64,000 nucleotides of DNA from Jacaranda mimosifolia (taxonomy: Eukaryota; Streptophyta; Magnoliopsida; Lamiales; Bignoniaceae). Below the pieces are notes generated by a model that searched no databases, was not told the origin of the DNA, and saw nothing but the letters and a program-made list of their open reading frames with translations. Numbering within the stretch: position 1 is the first letter of the stretch; each line of letters starts with the position of its first letter. Positions 1 to 13,516 of this stretch are shown piece by piece. Made by a program: the position numbers and the translations under genes. Location of the stretch: assembly GCA_018894105.1 (NCBI GenBank), contig CM032125.1:27327032-27391031 (forward strand). Direction: 5' to 3'.

Positions 1-234
1 TTCTCATTTTTATTTTTTTATTTTAAAAAATGAATCTCCGTTGATTTTTAAAAGTGATAAAAATTACATACACATATATATTAAATTATTAGATGTATTT
101 TGATTAGCAAAAGTAAAAGTAAAAAATCTTTGAAGAAAACATCGGAGGGACATCGTGTTAACCGAGCTGCAGCTTGGTTATAAACGAATGAAAAATTAGA
201 GACTACGAAATCTTGGTCTGCGGAGCAGGAGGAT

Positions 235-861
235 ACGCCCGTTTGTTTCATTTTCAAAATTCATTCTTATATTTTTTTTATTATATAAAAAATAAAAAAT
301 ATTATTCTTTACACATTTTCATTTGATATTATTTTTATTTTCATATTCATTTTAAAACGTATTCTCCAATAACATATATATTTTTTCTTAATAACATATA
401 TATTTTCTCTTTTTGTTTCATTATTTTTTATCTTTCTCCACCTACTATCTACTAAACCGAAAATAATTATTCTTTTTCAACAATTTATCCAAATACAACT
501 CATTTTCACTAACTACTTTTCAATATTTTGAAAATGATTGAAATGAAAATAAAACCAAACAGATTTTATTTTCATTTCTAGGTTTTATTTGTATAATTTT
601 GGAAATTAGTTAGTGTAAATGAGTTTGTATTTAGATAGAATGTTGAAAAAATAATGATTATGATGATTTTAATAAGTTGAAGGTGTAGAAAAATAGAAAT
701 AATAGAATAAAGAGATAAAATATATAAGTTATTGAAAAATATATTTTAAAAATGAAAATGTTGATTAGTGAAAATAGGTAAAAACTAAAAAGTAATATTT
801 TTTACTTTTAGAACAGTAGGACGTGTGAAAATGAAGATGGGAAGTGAAGCCGAACGGGCGC
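235..861. mobile_element. Foldback (MITE-like) element upstream of the hydrolase gene
   Basis: Two long, imperfect inverted arms of about 300 bp face each other around a short centre near 545-590. The outer ends read CGCCCGTTTGTTTC on the left and the complement of CGCCCGTTCGGCTTC on the right. Inner matches include the stretch around 490-520 against 605-640 in reverse complement. No coding capacity is visible. I could not find a convincing target-site duplication, so the superfamily is open and the ends may be off by several bases. Positions 1-234 to its left hold nothing I recognise. Confidence 0.6.
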
Positions 862-1086
862 GTTTATTACAGTAAACCATGTGGTCCATACCTTCATCTT
901 TTCACTGGTAATTTGGCTAAAAACTGTACGAGCTTATGGGATCAATCGATTCCCAGAACAAATAGCTTCGTTTCTCTTTCTCCCCACATTTCTCAACAAC
1001 ACAGAATCTTCCAGTCAAGATTTCTGCCTCTTTTCTCCTTATAAATTTCAAGATTTTTCTGTATTCCAGAGCAGTGGAAACCATAC

Positions 1087-3502
1087 ATGAGTATTTGCTA
1101 TGGAAATCACCGGTTTGCTTTTGCTAGCCCCCCAAAACTTCCGAAGTTTTCACACAACCGGAAATCACTGGTTCGGCTGAAGTTTGAGGTTGCCGTAAAA
1201 CGGAACCTGCCTCATTTTTCTTCTTCTTTTTCCTCCCAAAAGCCCATTTTGAGACGTGAGTTTCTTGTTAGAGCTGCCTCTGCTGCTTCTTCTGCCCCAC
1301 TTGGTGGTTCCGGGGCAGAATATTCTGGTAATGGTTTTATGATTTTAGTTCCCTTTGAGGATCATCTATGTGAAATTATGTGTTAGCCCTGTGTACAAGG
1401 AGGACATACAGTAGAGTCATGGGGGCTAGCAAGATTCTGCATTTTTATCTGTAGCTTCACACTTTCACTGGCCCATTTAGTAGTTTCTTCTTTAACCTTA
1501 GACAGTTGTTGCTAGGTAAACCATGATTTTCTATGAGTTCTCTCTTCTTTTAATGGCTACTGTATTTGATCCAGAAGTTTATGAATTGATCTTGTGTTGA
1601 AGCTCTTGGCCTTGGAGAATTGGACAAGTTTACACTTTTGCATTTTTGCCTGAGTGCTAGGATTATCTATTTGTTTGTTCGTGATTGATGATAAAGTTCG
1701 TTTTATTTATTGGATGCTGAAATGTTTTGGCATTTAAATCAATTTTCTTGGACTAACAAATTATGTGACTTGTAGCTAAATTTTGAATTATGTGGGCAGT
1801 CAAATTGATGATGATGAAAAACAGACTCACCCCAAAAAAGCTTTGTTTCCCTTCGGTTTACCGCTGTTTAACCTTTGGATGTTTTATCGGTGTGTGGCTT
1901 CATCTTTCCAGAGCAACTGCAGGGAGCAAGACCAAAGGAAAAAACAAAAAGAATAGCCGGCATAGATCCGGAGGAAATAGAAGATCCAACAATTTTAGCT
2001 GATTCAGATAGTTGTTTCTGTGAATTTAATGGGGTGCAACTACACCACAAGATTTGTGATGCCGAGTTATCAGTTCCAGCTACTATAGAAGAATGTTCAG
2101 CTTCACAATCCCCTCACAATACCAAAAGGGTTAATTTTCCTATGATTTTGTTGCACGGCTTTGGAGCCTCAGTCTTCTCGTGGAATCGAGTCATGAAACC
2201 TTTAGCACTGGCCTCTGGTTCTAAAGTTCTTGCATTTGATAGACCAGCCTTTGGGCTGACATCGAGGGTAAATGCTGTTGAGCATCAATCCTCTGGTAAA
2301 CAAGATTCCAGGCCCTTGAACCCATACTCAATGATGTTCTCTGTGTTGGCCACACTGTACTTTATTGGCTTCTTGGCTGCGGAGAAGGCCATTCTTGTGG
2401 GGTATGTTCTACTTGCACCTTTCAGTTTTCAGTAGTATTCCCTTCTTTTCTTTCTCTGCAATAGTGTTGTTAAACTTTGTAAAAGTCCTCCCCCCTCCCT
2501 CTTCCAACAGCAGAGTTTTGGTTGATAGATTGTTTAAGCCAATCTTCATTTCTTCTTCTATTAAATATCACATAGTGTGATAAAGTGTTACATAAAGATC
2601 CTTTTCAGTTTTTGGTTCTGTTAGCATATAATTTAATTGTAACGGTACCTAGACAATATACTTAACCATATTTCTTTCAGAGTAAAAAAGAAGTTATGAG
2701 AATATTAGTACTCATACCAATTACTGGAAGATTGTCAGGCACTCTGCCGGTGCCCTTGTAGCCGTAGATGCATATTTTGAGGCACCTGAGCGTGTAGCTG
2801 CTCTGATCCTTGTTGCTCCAGCAATTCTTGCACCATTCACCATGCAGAATGTTGTTAAAGAAAATCAAGCTGGAATTGATAATCAGATGCAGGGAAACAG
2901 CTCAGATTCAAGTACCAGTGCGAATCTATTTTCCAGGATTTGCAGTATTTTATCAAAGTTCACTAAATATATTGCAGAGGCAATAGTGCATATGGTAAAA
3001 GGGATGGCAGACATGATAAACTCTCTTTATAAGAAAGCTTTGTCCGCAATCCTGCGCTCTACATTTGGTGTGATGCTGGTAATTAAATTTTGTTCCACAT
3101 TAATATATGGTTTACAAAGTTAAAATTATATCTGATGTTGCCTAGGCATTAGAAGAACTGTTGAGAGGGCTACAAAATTCTAATGACCATATGAATTTCT
3201 ACAATGTGATTGGCCAAGGTTACACTTTGTGCATTTCTCATCAAGAACTCCTATTCCCACTTCTTGGAGGGAAAACAACAGTGAGTGACTTATGATGGTT
3301 TTAAAAGGAGACTAATGGTGTCAAAGCTATTTGGCTCAACTTTGGAAATTATGACTTATTGGTTTATCTCAACAGTAAGGAGTATTGCAGCACTGGCATT
3401 GCTTTAACCAGTTTCTGACAATGTAATTTGGAGTTCATACATATGCAGTTATGAGAACAGATTTTGAGCTGGTTTTGAAAAATGTGTTGCCATGAATCAT
3501 TC

Positions 3503-3542
<40 letters not shown>

Positions 3543-4699
3543 TATAAGTAAAAATGGCATGTTACAATGTCCTGTTTAATGTTTCAGACAAGGATGATAA
3601 TCAATAAATTTGGTATACCAGCCATTCGCACTGCATGGTATGATTCAAATCAGGTTTCTGATCATGTTTTGCAAGGCTATACAAAGGTGAGTGCATGCTG
3701 TTCTTCTTCTCTGAAATGGATAGCGGTCTACTTTCTTTTCAAAGTTCAGCAAGCTTAATTGTTTTCACGTCTTCAGCCACTGAAGGTCAAGGGCTGGGAC
3801 AAGGCACTAGTGGAGTACACATTGGCATTGCTAACAGATGCAGCATCTGAACTAAAGCCACCCTTGGCAAAAAGGCTTAGTGAAATCTCGTGTCCAGGTT
3901 TTATAATAACTCTTTCTTTTAGCGTACCGAATCTGTGTGTTAGAGAAACATTGCCTACGAAATATACTGCTTGAATACACACTAGTGGAATACCCATTGG
4001 CATTGCAAACAGATGTGACATCCGAAATAAAGCCACACTTGGCAAAAAGGCTTAGTGAAATCTTTTGTTCAGGTTTTATAATAACTCTTTCTGCCTTCTC
4101 AATCTGTGTGTTAGAGAAACATTGCCTGCAAAATATACTGCGTCGATGTGGGGAAATAAATTTTCCTTGAGCATGAAAAGATATCTTCCTGAGGGGACTA
4201 GATGAGCTCATTTAACTTTCATACCAGCTATAATTATACATGTGTTGTTCCTGAGTTGATGAAACTTTCAAGAAGAGACCGCACATGGGCATTGATATTG
4301 ATTTATAGTCCAACTGATTCTTGTGTATTTAGTCAAGTTGGACTGTTTACAATCATACTTCCCCAGCAACTACCTACCATGTCATGAACTGGATTCTCAA
4401 AATGATCCTAATTGTAGAAGCCTTAATAACTTAGTATGTGTCAGGCATAATATGATTTTGATTATTGTCACTTAATGCGCACAGTTCTGATTGTTACTGG
4501 AGATACCGATCGGCTTGTTCCCTCTTGGAACTCTGAAAGACTTTCGCGAGCCATTCCAGGATCTTGCTTTGAATTAATCAAGAATTGTGGCCACTTGCCC
4601 CAAGAAGAAAAGGCTGAAGAATTTGTGTCTATTGTTGATAAATTCCTTCAAAAAGTCTTTGGTGTTGCAGAAGAGCCGCGCCTTCAAGCAGTGACTTGA
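1087..4699 (+). CDS. Alpha/beta-hydrolase fold protein, probably plastid-targeted
   Basis: Seven exons close into a 546-residue protein: 1087-1327, 1912-2401, 2739-3078, 3146-3280, 3588-3686, 3777-3897 and 4485-4699, all with GT-AG borders and compatible phases. Residues 1-75 are rich in Ser, Arg and Phe with few acids, as in a chloroplast transit peptide. The oxyanion-type motif HGFG starts at residue 162. The nucleophile elbow GHSAG has Ser246 and is assembled across the 2401/2739 junction. The probable acid is Asp484 in GDTD, and the probable base is His512 in CGHLP. A lid-like insertion lies near residues 285-350. Arabidopsis has similar plastid-predicted alpha/beta hydrolases of unknown substrate; the substrate here cannot be read from sequence. 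The first ATG of the open frame was taken as start. A partial duplicate of exon 6 lies in intron 6. The gene converges with the C2-domain gene. Confidence 0.88.
3506..3535. repeat. (AC)n microsatellite in hydrolase intron 4
   Basis: About 15 uninterrupted AC dinucleotides lie between exons 4 and 5 of the hydrolase gene, followed by a short ATAT run. The tract is intronic. Confidence 0.95.
3805..4142 (+). repeat. Tandem duplication covering most of hydrolase exon 6 and its donor site
   Basis: A unit of about 175 bp (3805-3979) is repeated head to tail at 3980 to about 4142. Copy 1 carries exon 6 from its tenth codon plus the donor at 3897/3898 and intron sequence. Copy 2 is diverged but keeps the reading frame without stops from 3986 to 4072 and an intact donor of the form TTCAG/GTTTTA. 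It lacks the original acceptor, but CACACTAG ends at 3985. Splicing from there would give an 87-nt exon. Confidence 0.9.
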
Positions 4700-5103
4700 G
4701 GTTGGCATCCATTCATACAGTACATTTTGTAATAAGAGCATCCTGTTTACTTTATGATTATAGATACTAAATGAAGCTCATTATATCAAAGAGCTTAAGA
4801 AAACATTTTCTGTATGAAATTTGGAAATGTAGTTGTCATTATCGAAGTAGTAGTAGAGTTCTCCCCACGCGAAATCAATATAACCATTTCTTAGAGCAAG
4901 CACACACCATTTGTACACAACTCAAATTGTAATGCTTCCAAAATACTTGAATCACACCATATCTGTGGCTAGAAAAAACTAACTACTTATTGGCAGAATT
5001 TACATACAAAACCGTTTACAAAGTTTGTCATCGCAATACTCCAGTAATTTAACTTACGACTTGACTCGACAAGCAGCATAACAACAAGACTGCGAGAGCA
5101 GTT
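4700..5103. other. Intergenic space between convergent genes
   Basis: This 404-bp AT-rich stretch lies between the stop of the hydrolase gene (+) and the stop of the C2-domain gene (-). It probably holds both 3' untranslated regions. No other gene or repeat was recognised. Confidence 0.6.
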
Positions 5104-6148
5104 CTAGAAAGGAGGATAAGTAGATATGGTAACACTAGCATCTCTTGCAGCAGCAGGAACATCAAACCCTGACAAGAAATCATCACCAAAAATTACTGCA
5201 CCAGCTGCTAATGCTCCTGCACCTACTCCCATTCCAAATCCAGGTCCAGCCCCGCGCCCTGGTGGTGCTCCTGAAGATGGCATGTTTATGTAACTACCAG
5301 GCGTAAGGTTATTTGTCATGGGAAAAAAATTGGGAATATATCCTCCATTAGAAGGAGGAGGTGGTGGTGGAGGTGGTGGAGTTCTAGGCGGTTGATAACT
5401 AGGTCCGCCGGCTGCAGGGTAGTTTCCTCCACCAATTTGGGGGTGGTGGGGATAATTTTGAGGAAATGGCATCAGATGGGTGCTTTCTGGCTGCTGCCAC
5501 TGGAATGTGTTCAGAGCCAGATAGGGCCTGGGAGATTGCGAAGATCCATAGCCACTAGCCAAGTTAATGCCGCCACTGAGATCCTCAACACCTGCATATG
5601 ATATAATACAGATAGTACTCAGCCTTGAGCCAAACAAAAACAATTCATATTTCAAGAAATCTTTTTGTACTTGAATTTTATGCTGTTCTACCTGGATATG
5701 ATGAACTGGGCTCTTCCTTTTCTTCTGAAATTCGGATTGAGACATCAACAAATCCTAGAGGTTTGTTCGAATTCTTTTTCCGCAGCTGAAAGCTCCCAAC
5801 TTCTTCAACTGGCTTTGAGACATCAGATTTAGAATCATACTTATCCAAGAATTCTCTCAAAACAATAGTTGCTGATCCCAAGAGGCTTTCTCTAAGAAAG
5901 ATTGGCTCTCTACTGTAAACTTCAACATGGAGGGCCAACTCTTGAAACTTTGAGTCAGAAGGATCAACTGCGGTTGAAAATTTTGTTTTCCAAACTGGAT
6001 TTGGATTCCCTGAGGTGTCAATTTTGGTGCAATACTTATTCTCAGGATCAATCCATCCAACAGCAAACCACTGGAGCTTCCACAAGGATGAAGTTCGCCT
6101 AAGCCCCCGAGCAGAAATCAGGCAGATCTCAACCCATATTTTCCCCAT
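5104..6148 (-). CDS. C2-domain protein with Pro/Gly-rich C-terminal tail
   Basis: Two exons, 6148-5692 and 5591-5104, give a 314-residue protein. The start is the ATG at 6148 (MGKIWVE); the frame runs three codons further upstream only through a TTG. Residues 1 to about 135 form a C2 domain, a membrane- or lipid-binding beta sandwich, with the stretches VGWIDPENKYCTKID and GNPNPVWKTKF. The loop that often carries a D-x-D calcium pair reads YSREPIF, so classical calcium binding is doubtful. The tail is rich in Pro, Gly, Tyr and Asn, with nine prolines at residues 224-232, and ends in a Gly/Ala-rich segment followed by GDDFLSGFD, a layout like plant SRC2-type C2 proteins. I recall Arabidopsis C2 proteins with very similar N-termini. 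The natural ligand is unknown. Confidence 0.88.
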
Positions 6149-6328
6149 CTCTAGCAAGCCTTACCAGTGAAATGAGAGCAGTGGGAATAGGATTTGTACC
6201 TGCTAGTTCTTTTCTTGACGAAGTCAATAAAGCAGAAAAAGATGTCTCCTACTTTGCATCATTAGAAGGGTAGCTTTCTTTATGCCAAGGAAAGTAATTT
6301 ATTAATTTAGATGTCATACAAAAGCTTT

Positions 6329-6823
6329 GGCTTGTTTGTTTACATCTTGGTGTTTTTGCCAAAATATTTTGGGAGAATGATTTTTGAAAAATAGAATTGG
6401 GAAATGTGATGGTTGTTTATTTGTATTTTAGGTGGTAGATGGAGAATGTTTTGAAAGAAAATTGTTTGTTTGATAGTGTTTTGGGTATGGACAAATTTAA
6501 GTATAGATGTCACAAAAAAATGAGACAAATTTAAGTGTAGATGTCACATTAATCATTTTTTTGTTGGATTGTTGGGGGAAATAGATATTTTAATATTATT
6601 TATAAATATGTATATATAGATTGTGTGATTTGGTGTATGTATATATATATTTGTAATGATGAATTTAAGATAGGATATTGGGGAATGGATTTTAGGGTGA
6701 ACTTTTAAGGGTATTTTGGGGATTATTTTATGTCTTTTGAGAAGTAAGATTGGAGAATGTGATAATTGATTTGTTTAAATTTTGGAAGTTGAAAAATGTT
6801 TTGGGAGTTTTGTAAACAAACAA
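6329..6823. mobile_element. MITE-like element, upstream of the C2-domain gene
   Basis: The ends TTGTTTGTTTAC and GTAAACAAACAA are inverted repeats about 490 bp apart, and both ends continue with similar Phe/Gly-codon-like T/G-rich sequence. No coding capacity is seen. Motifs such as GGGAGAATG and the segment at 6675-6725 recur in inverse orientation inside the larger element in the CIP7-like gene (about 53718-55236), so the two seem to be related. A 23-bp tandem repeat lies inside at about 6490-6548. A target duplication was not found. Confidence 0.5.
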
Positions 6824-6902
6824 TGTCTTTACCTTTTTCCTAACAAGCAAACTTATAAGTGCATCACAGGTGGAAAGGAATCAATAGTCAAATGTTTACA
6901 AC

Positions 6903-7666
6903 CAAGGTTTTAAAAACTGGATCGGACCGGCCGATTCGATCGGTAACTGGTGACTAGTCTGGTCCCAATCACTCCCAAAAATCGCTTGCGCTCGGACCGG
7001 TTCAATTTTATTATTTTTATTATTTTTTTATTTTTCGATTTTCTGAAATTTCCTACCAGATTTGACCATTACTGTTCACTATTAATTTTGACCAATTTTT
7101 TGAAAAATGAATTCACAAAGACACAAACTATCTCTTTCCTTTCCTTTCACTTTCTTCCTCCTAGCTGCTGATACAGTACTACTGCTCTCTGCTGCAATTG
7201 AAGAGAAAAAACATATTTTGGATAATTGATGGTTGAATTTGTTGTTGTTTTATTAATTTCTATTGGAATATATTGGACACTTAGTGTGAAAAAACATGTT
7301 TTATTTTGTTAAATATTAAACTTGAAACTTGAAGGGATGGCCATTTGTATTAATATTAAATAGTTGTGTGTTACTATTTGAATTAGATTATATATTTGTA
7401 ATTGATTAATAGAGAAATGGTATTTTCTAAAGAACCATTTGAAGGGAAAAAAATGACTAAATTATGGAGATTTTTTTTTTATTTTTCAATACTGTTGGAA
7501 TTTTTCTATTTTTTACAAATATATTATATATATTTATAAAATTAAAAATAATTATTACGTTATTATGACGTCACACCGGTCTAACCGGTGGTTCAACCGG
7601 TCCAACCAGTTGAACCAGTAACCGGTAACGTCGCCGGTTCTTTGTCCGGTCCGGTTTTGAAAACAT
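6903..7666. mobile_element. Non-autonomous Mutator-like (MULE-type) element with 10-bp target duplication
   Basis: The element is bounded by the direct repeat TGTTTACAAC at 6893-6902 and 7667-7676. The inverted ends are GGTTTTAAAAACTGGATCGG on the left and the complement of GTTTTCAAAACCGGACCGG on the right. GC-rich CCGGT-type repeats sit just inside both ends, and the interior is AT-rich without coding capacity. A 9-10 bp target duplication is characteristic of Mutator-like elements, but the terminal repeats are short and no transposase was seen, so the superfamily is inferred. Confidence 0.8.
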
Positions 7667-7834
7667 TGTTTACAACATAACAGTGTGAAAAGTAGATTAT
7701 CCCAAATTTGTGCATAAAGTGAGATCTCGCAAAATTACTGTGCCCCATGTCATAGGATGTAAATCAAGACCAGAATATGAAGGGCAAGAATTGTTATAAG
7801 GGAACTGAGAGGCATCACAGTGATCGTATGCAGA

Positions 7835-9434
7835 TTACTGTTTTGTCAATTCTCTTGAAGGGGGAACTAACAATAGCATTCTACCAGCAGATATCAGCTG
7901 ATCATCATTTGAATAGCCAGAGGCAGAGCAAGTATACATCATTGTTGTGGATCCCAGAGTATCGTCCCCAAATCCACATGCTCTGAAAAATGGCCTGTCG
8001 AGAAAGTGAATGAAACAAATAAGTTGCACTAATCATGCCTATTTATGCAAGAAGTGATGAGGAAGATAGCATCCACAAACAAAATCTATCTGGAAATACA
8101 GAATTTCCATATTGAGACACTAAACACTGCATTTACTACAACACAAATGGCGATCGAATATATCAGTGAATCAGACAAGTTTGCCTTTGATCAGCCACTT
8201 ATGATTCCCTTAGCAATTGTACAAAAGGGTTGCTACCATTCAACTTTAGACATTCAAGAAGAGTTTCTGATATAGGATACTTCACAGGCATCATCAGGGT
8301 AAAGAGGTCTCAAGCCAATCAATTAGTATCACTGAATTATAAATTTGAAGGCCACAAATTGTTGCAATGGCAAGTAGAAATTTGTAGCAAGATTAAGATT
8401 TTACCTTTCATTACCAGAACACAGTGCAGATATGTCATAGATGTCTCTGTTAGTCAGCATTCTGCAACAAAATTGGGATGTTTTCAGATAACTGAAGTTC
8501 GTGCTGCCATATGCTGACAGAAATACAACTAGAAAACCAAAGTTCCCAGAAAAAACAGATAAATTATGCCTAGAACAAACCTTACGATTCTCTTAACTAT
8601 CATCCTACCAATTCCCCTACGTTGTAAATCAGGGTGAACCTGCAAGACAAAGGTGACGCGATCGTTCAAATTCATACAAAATATATCAGATTACTTGCTG
8701 CCAGAACAATAACAAGAAATTTCAGTCCAATTAAAGCAAAACAAAGCTAATCAGGAAGCTTCACCATGTCTCTTTAAGATGGATCCTACCCTTTTGAATA
8801 AATTTCGACAAACCACAATATAATTTCTAACCACAAAATTGTATCATACCCTTCAGGTTCAAGAAACTCTAACCAAGAATCAACCTTGTTTTGAATTTCT
8901 TCTCTTTTCTTTTTCCCCTCTTTCTTTAGTTAATGCTAAACAAAGATATGCACTGACCATGACATCATAGATAGAAGCCGTCAATCCCAAATCAGAAACT
9001 GCCCTGCCAAACCCTATCAACTGTCCATTTTCTGGCGTAACCGGCGCCACTTTTCTTATCCAATCCCCATCAATGCTGATGAAACTCGTCAATTCCGCCG
9101 AAGTAGCAGGTTGAATAGTTACAAATTCGCGCTTGGTGAAGGCGGAAACGACGACGGAGCTGTGGGAAAGGGCAGTACGGAGCTTGAGCTCGTCAATAGG
9201 CTCGACTCTGCCTGCGGCGTCGACGGTGGGGAAGCGGTGGCAGGAGTGGTTGCAGAGGGCGTAGAGCTCCCGGAGGTGATGTAGGTTCACGTGGGCTGGG
9301 TTTGTGGATATGGATATCGGCGGCGGCGGAGTAGTGCTGGATTTGATTTGGGCGGCTATTTTGGGTGGCGATGGTAAAGAGGAGCGGAATTTGGAGGGAA
9401 GACAACCGCCATTTGTGGCCGTTGCAACTGCCAT
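7835..9434 (-). CDS. GNAT-family N-acetyltransferase, probably plastid-targeted
   Basis: Four exons, 9434-8958, 8639-8581, 8461-8405 and 7994-7835, give a 250-residue protein with GT-AG borders and matching phases. Residues 1-45 are rich in Ser, Pro, Thr and Ala without acids, like a plastid transit peptide. The acetyl-CoA pyrophosphate-binding motif of the GNAT fold, VHPDLQRRGIGR, is at residues 160-171. The C-terminal part contains RPFFRACGFGDD and STTMMYT, as in plant plastid GNAT proteins. The family transfers acetyl groups to protein lysines or N-termini, and in some plant members to small amines; the substrate of this one is not determined. The introns are short to moderate and free of recognisable elements. 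Confidence 0.88.
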
Positions 9435-11883
<2,449 letters not shown>

Positions 11884-12378
11884 TTGTCTTTGAAATATAA
11901 CTCGATCCAAGAAAGACTTTTCTACTCTTCTGCATGGAGTAGGAAAATGGAAAGGAAATTTCTAGAGGTGCTAGTTAAACAGGTTGTGGAGGATGTTTTC
12001 CTAGTCAGGAAACTAAATGTACATGCTATACTTTGTGCCATATTTGAAGTCAATGCAAACTTTAACACTAAATTCTACTATAGATTTTGCTTGGAGGGAG
12101 TCAGAAAACTTCAAAAACAATATGAAGTTTTCAAATGGATCACACAGTTATCTAGAGTTGCGTGGAACCCAATAACCAAGCAACTTTTAGCTCACCAATG
12201 TATTTGGGAGTTCATTTGTAAGGTAATTTTATGTTTTAAAATGCAACTTTTATTATTTGAATTGAATATAAGACCATTTATATGTGGTATAGGAGAAAAA
12301 ACTTGGCAAAGCATATATGGAGGCTCCGGAGCCCAAGTGCGAGGCTTTATGTGCTATATTTCGATTATCAATCTGTAA
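11884..12378 (+). pseudogene. Myb/SANT-like DNA-binding domain remnant
   Basis: An open frame of 164 codons contains a pattern typical of the plant Myb/SANT-like domain (PF12776) found in proteins related to PIF/Harbinger transposons and in expanded host families. The spaced features are W-S-x-x-M-E near residue 18, F-N-T-K-F near residue 59, the helix RKLQKQYEVFKW near residues 74-85, W-N-P-I-T-K near residue 93 and an IWEFICK ending near residue 112. Many usual positions are substituted. The part after residue 113 does not match the family. A possible GT donor follows at 12222, so this may be one exon of a gene. I treat it as a remnant because no second exon or nuclease was found. Confidence 0.45.
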
Positions 12379-12744
12379 CATAACAAAGTATATAAAAGTA
12401 AAAATTTAATCAGGAAAAAAAAACAAACAAAATGCTACGAACTTACCATATTTAGGGATTGAACGAAAAATATGTGGAACCCAAAGCTTTTGTGTGCTTG
12501 CCTTTATTTAAGATAGAGATGCGATCTGCTGAAATTGCAATAAATGCAAAAAAAATATCCAATGGTATAAATGTAATTGAGTTTGACATTTAATGGGCAA
12601 TTAGGACATTTTATTTTGGACTAGATATACTGGGTTGGCATGGATTATTGGATCCCAATCTTTGGTCCGTGACTAATTATCAATCAAAACACCAATCTCA
12701 TACCGAGCCAACCTTCAAACATCAGACCCAAATCTCTGAAAGTA

Positions 12745-13409
12745 TGGCTGCCAACGGGTCAGATTTAGATCGAATTTGCTATATCTAAATCCGAATTCGA
12801 TTATCAAAATTCATATCTGAATCTAACCCGAAATCTTATAGAATCTTTGTTAGTCAGCACTATACCCAAATTCAATAGATATTCGAAATTCGACTAAAAA
12901 TTTTTACTCGATTTTTTTTCCTTTCCTTTTTCTCCTTTTGAATTTTATAAAAATATTGTATTTGTAAAGTAAATATATGTTATATTTGAAATTTTTAACA
13001 ATTTTTTATTATATATTAGTCCAACAGTTAAATATTTGAATACTAAATTCCTATTTCATATTATATTAATGCATAGATGACCTATTATATGTTATTGTAT
13101 TTGATATTTTATCAATATCTCTTTTATTTTTTAGGTTAATGACTTAATATTAATAGTATAATATAGACGTTAATATAAATACTAGGTCAATATAATATAT
13201 AAATTTTATTTTAAAATTTGTATTAATATTATATATAGGGGTATTAATTTAATAAAAAATATTAAAGTTTGGATTCGAATCTTTAATGGATCGGATTGCT
13301 TAATTTCATATCCGATCCACTTATTTCGAATTACGAATTTATAATCGTATCTAATCCATCGAATATTTTAATTGAATTCGAATTAAAATTTGACACATTG
13401 ACACTCCTA
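12745..13409. mobile_element. Non-autonomous MULE-type element with 10-bp target duplication
   Basis: The direct repeat TCTGAAAGTA flanks the element at 12735-12744 and 13410-13419. The ends are imperfect inverted repeats: TGGCTGCCAACGGGTCAG on the left against the complement of TAGGAGTGTCAATGTGTCA on the right, both followed by ATCGAATT-like repeats. The interior is very AT-rich with no coding capacity. The 10-bp duplication suggests the Mutator superfamily. Confidence 0.72.
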
Positions 13410-13516
13410 TCTGAAAGTAAACAATTAATTGGGCCATATAATATTATATGTCTAGCCTAATCAATCATAGTATACATTAGATTTCTAAGATATAGGTGGT
13501 CTTTTAAAGTAAGGGT

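Noticed and set aside
110..154. Possible minus-strand start codon near 153 of a gene running left
   Set aside because: Only about 15 codons can be read before AT-rich sequence. There is no recognisable motif.
844..1090. Short plus-strand frames before the hydrolase gene
   Set aside because: They overlap the leader and foldback element, resemble nothing and lack splice support.
6149..6157. Start of the C2-domain protein three codons upstream
   Set aside because: The upstream codon is TTG. The ATG at 6148 opens the conserved MGKIWVE, so it is the better start.
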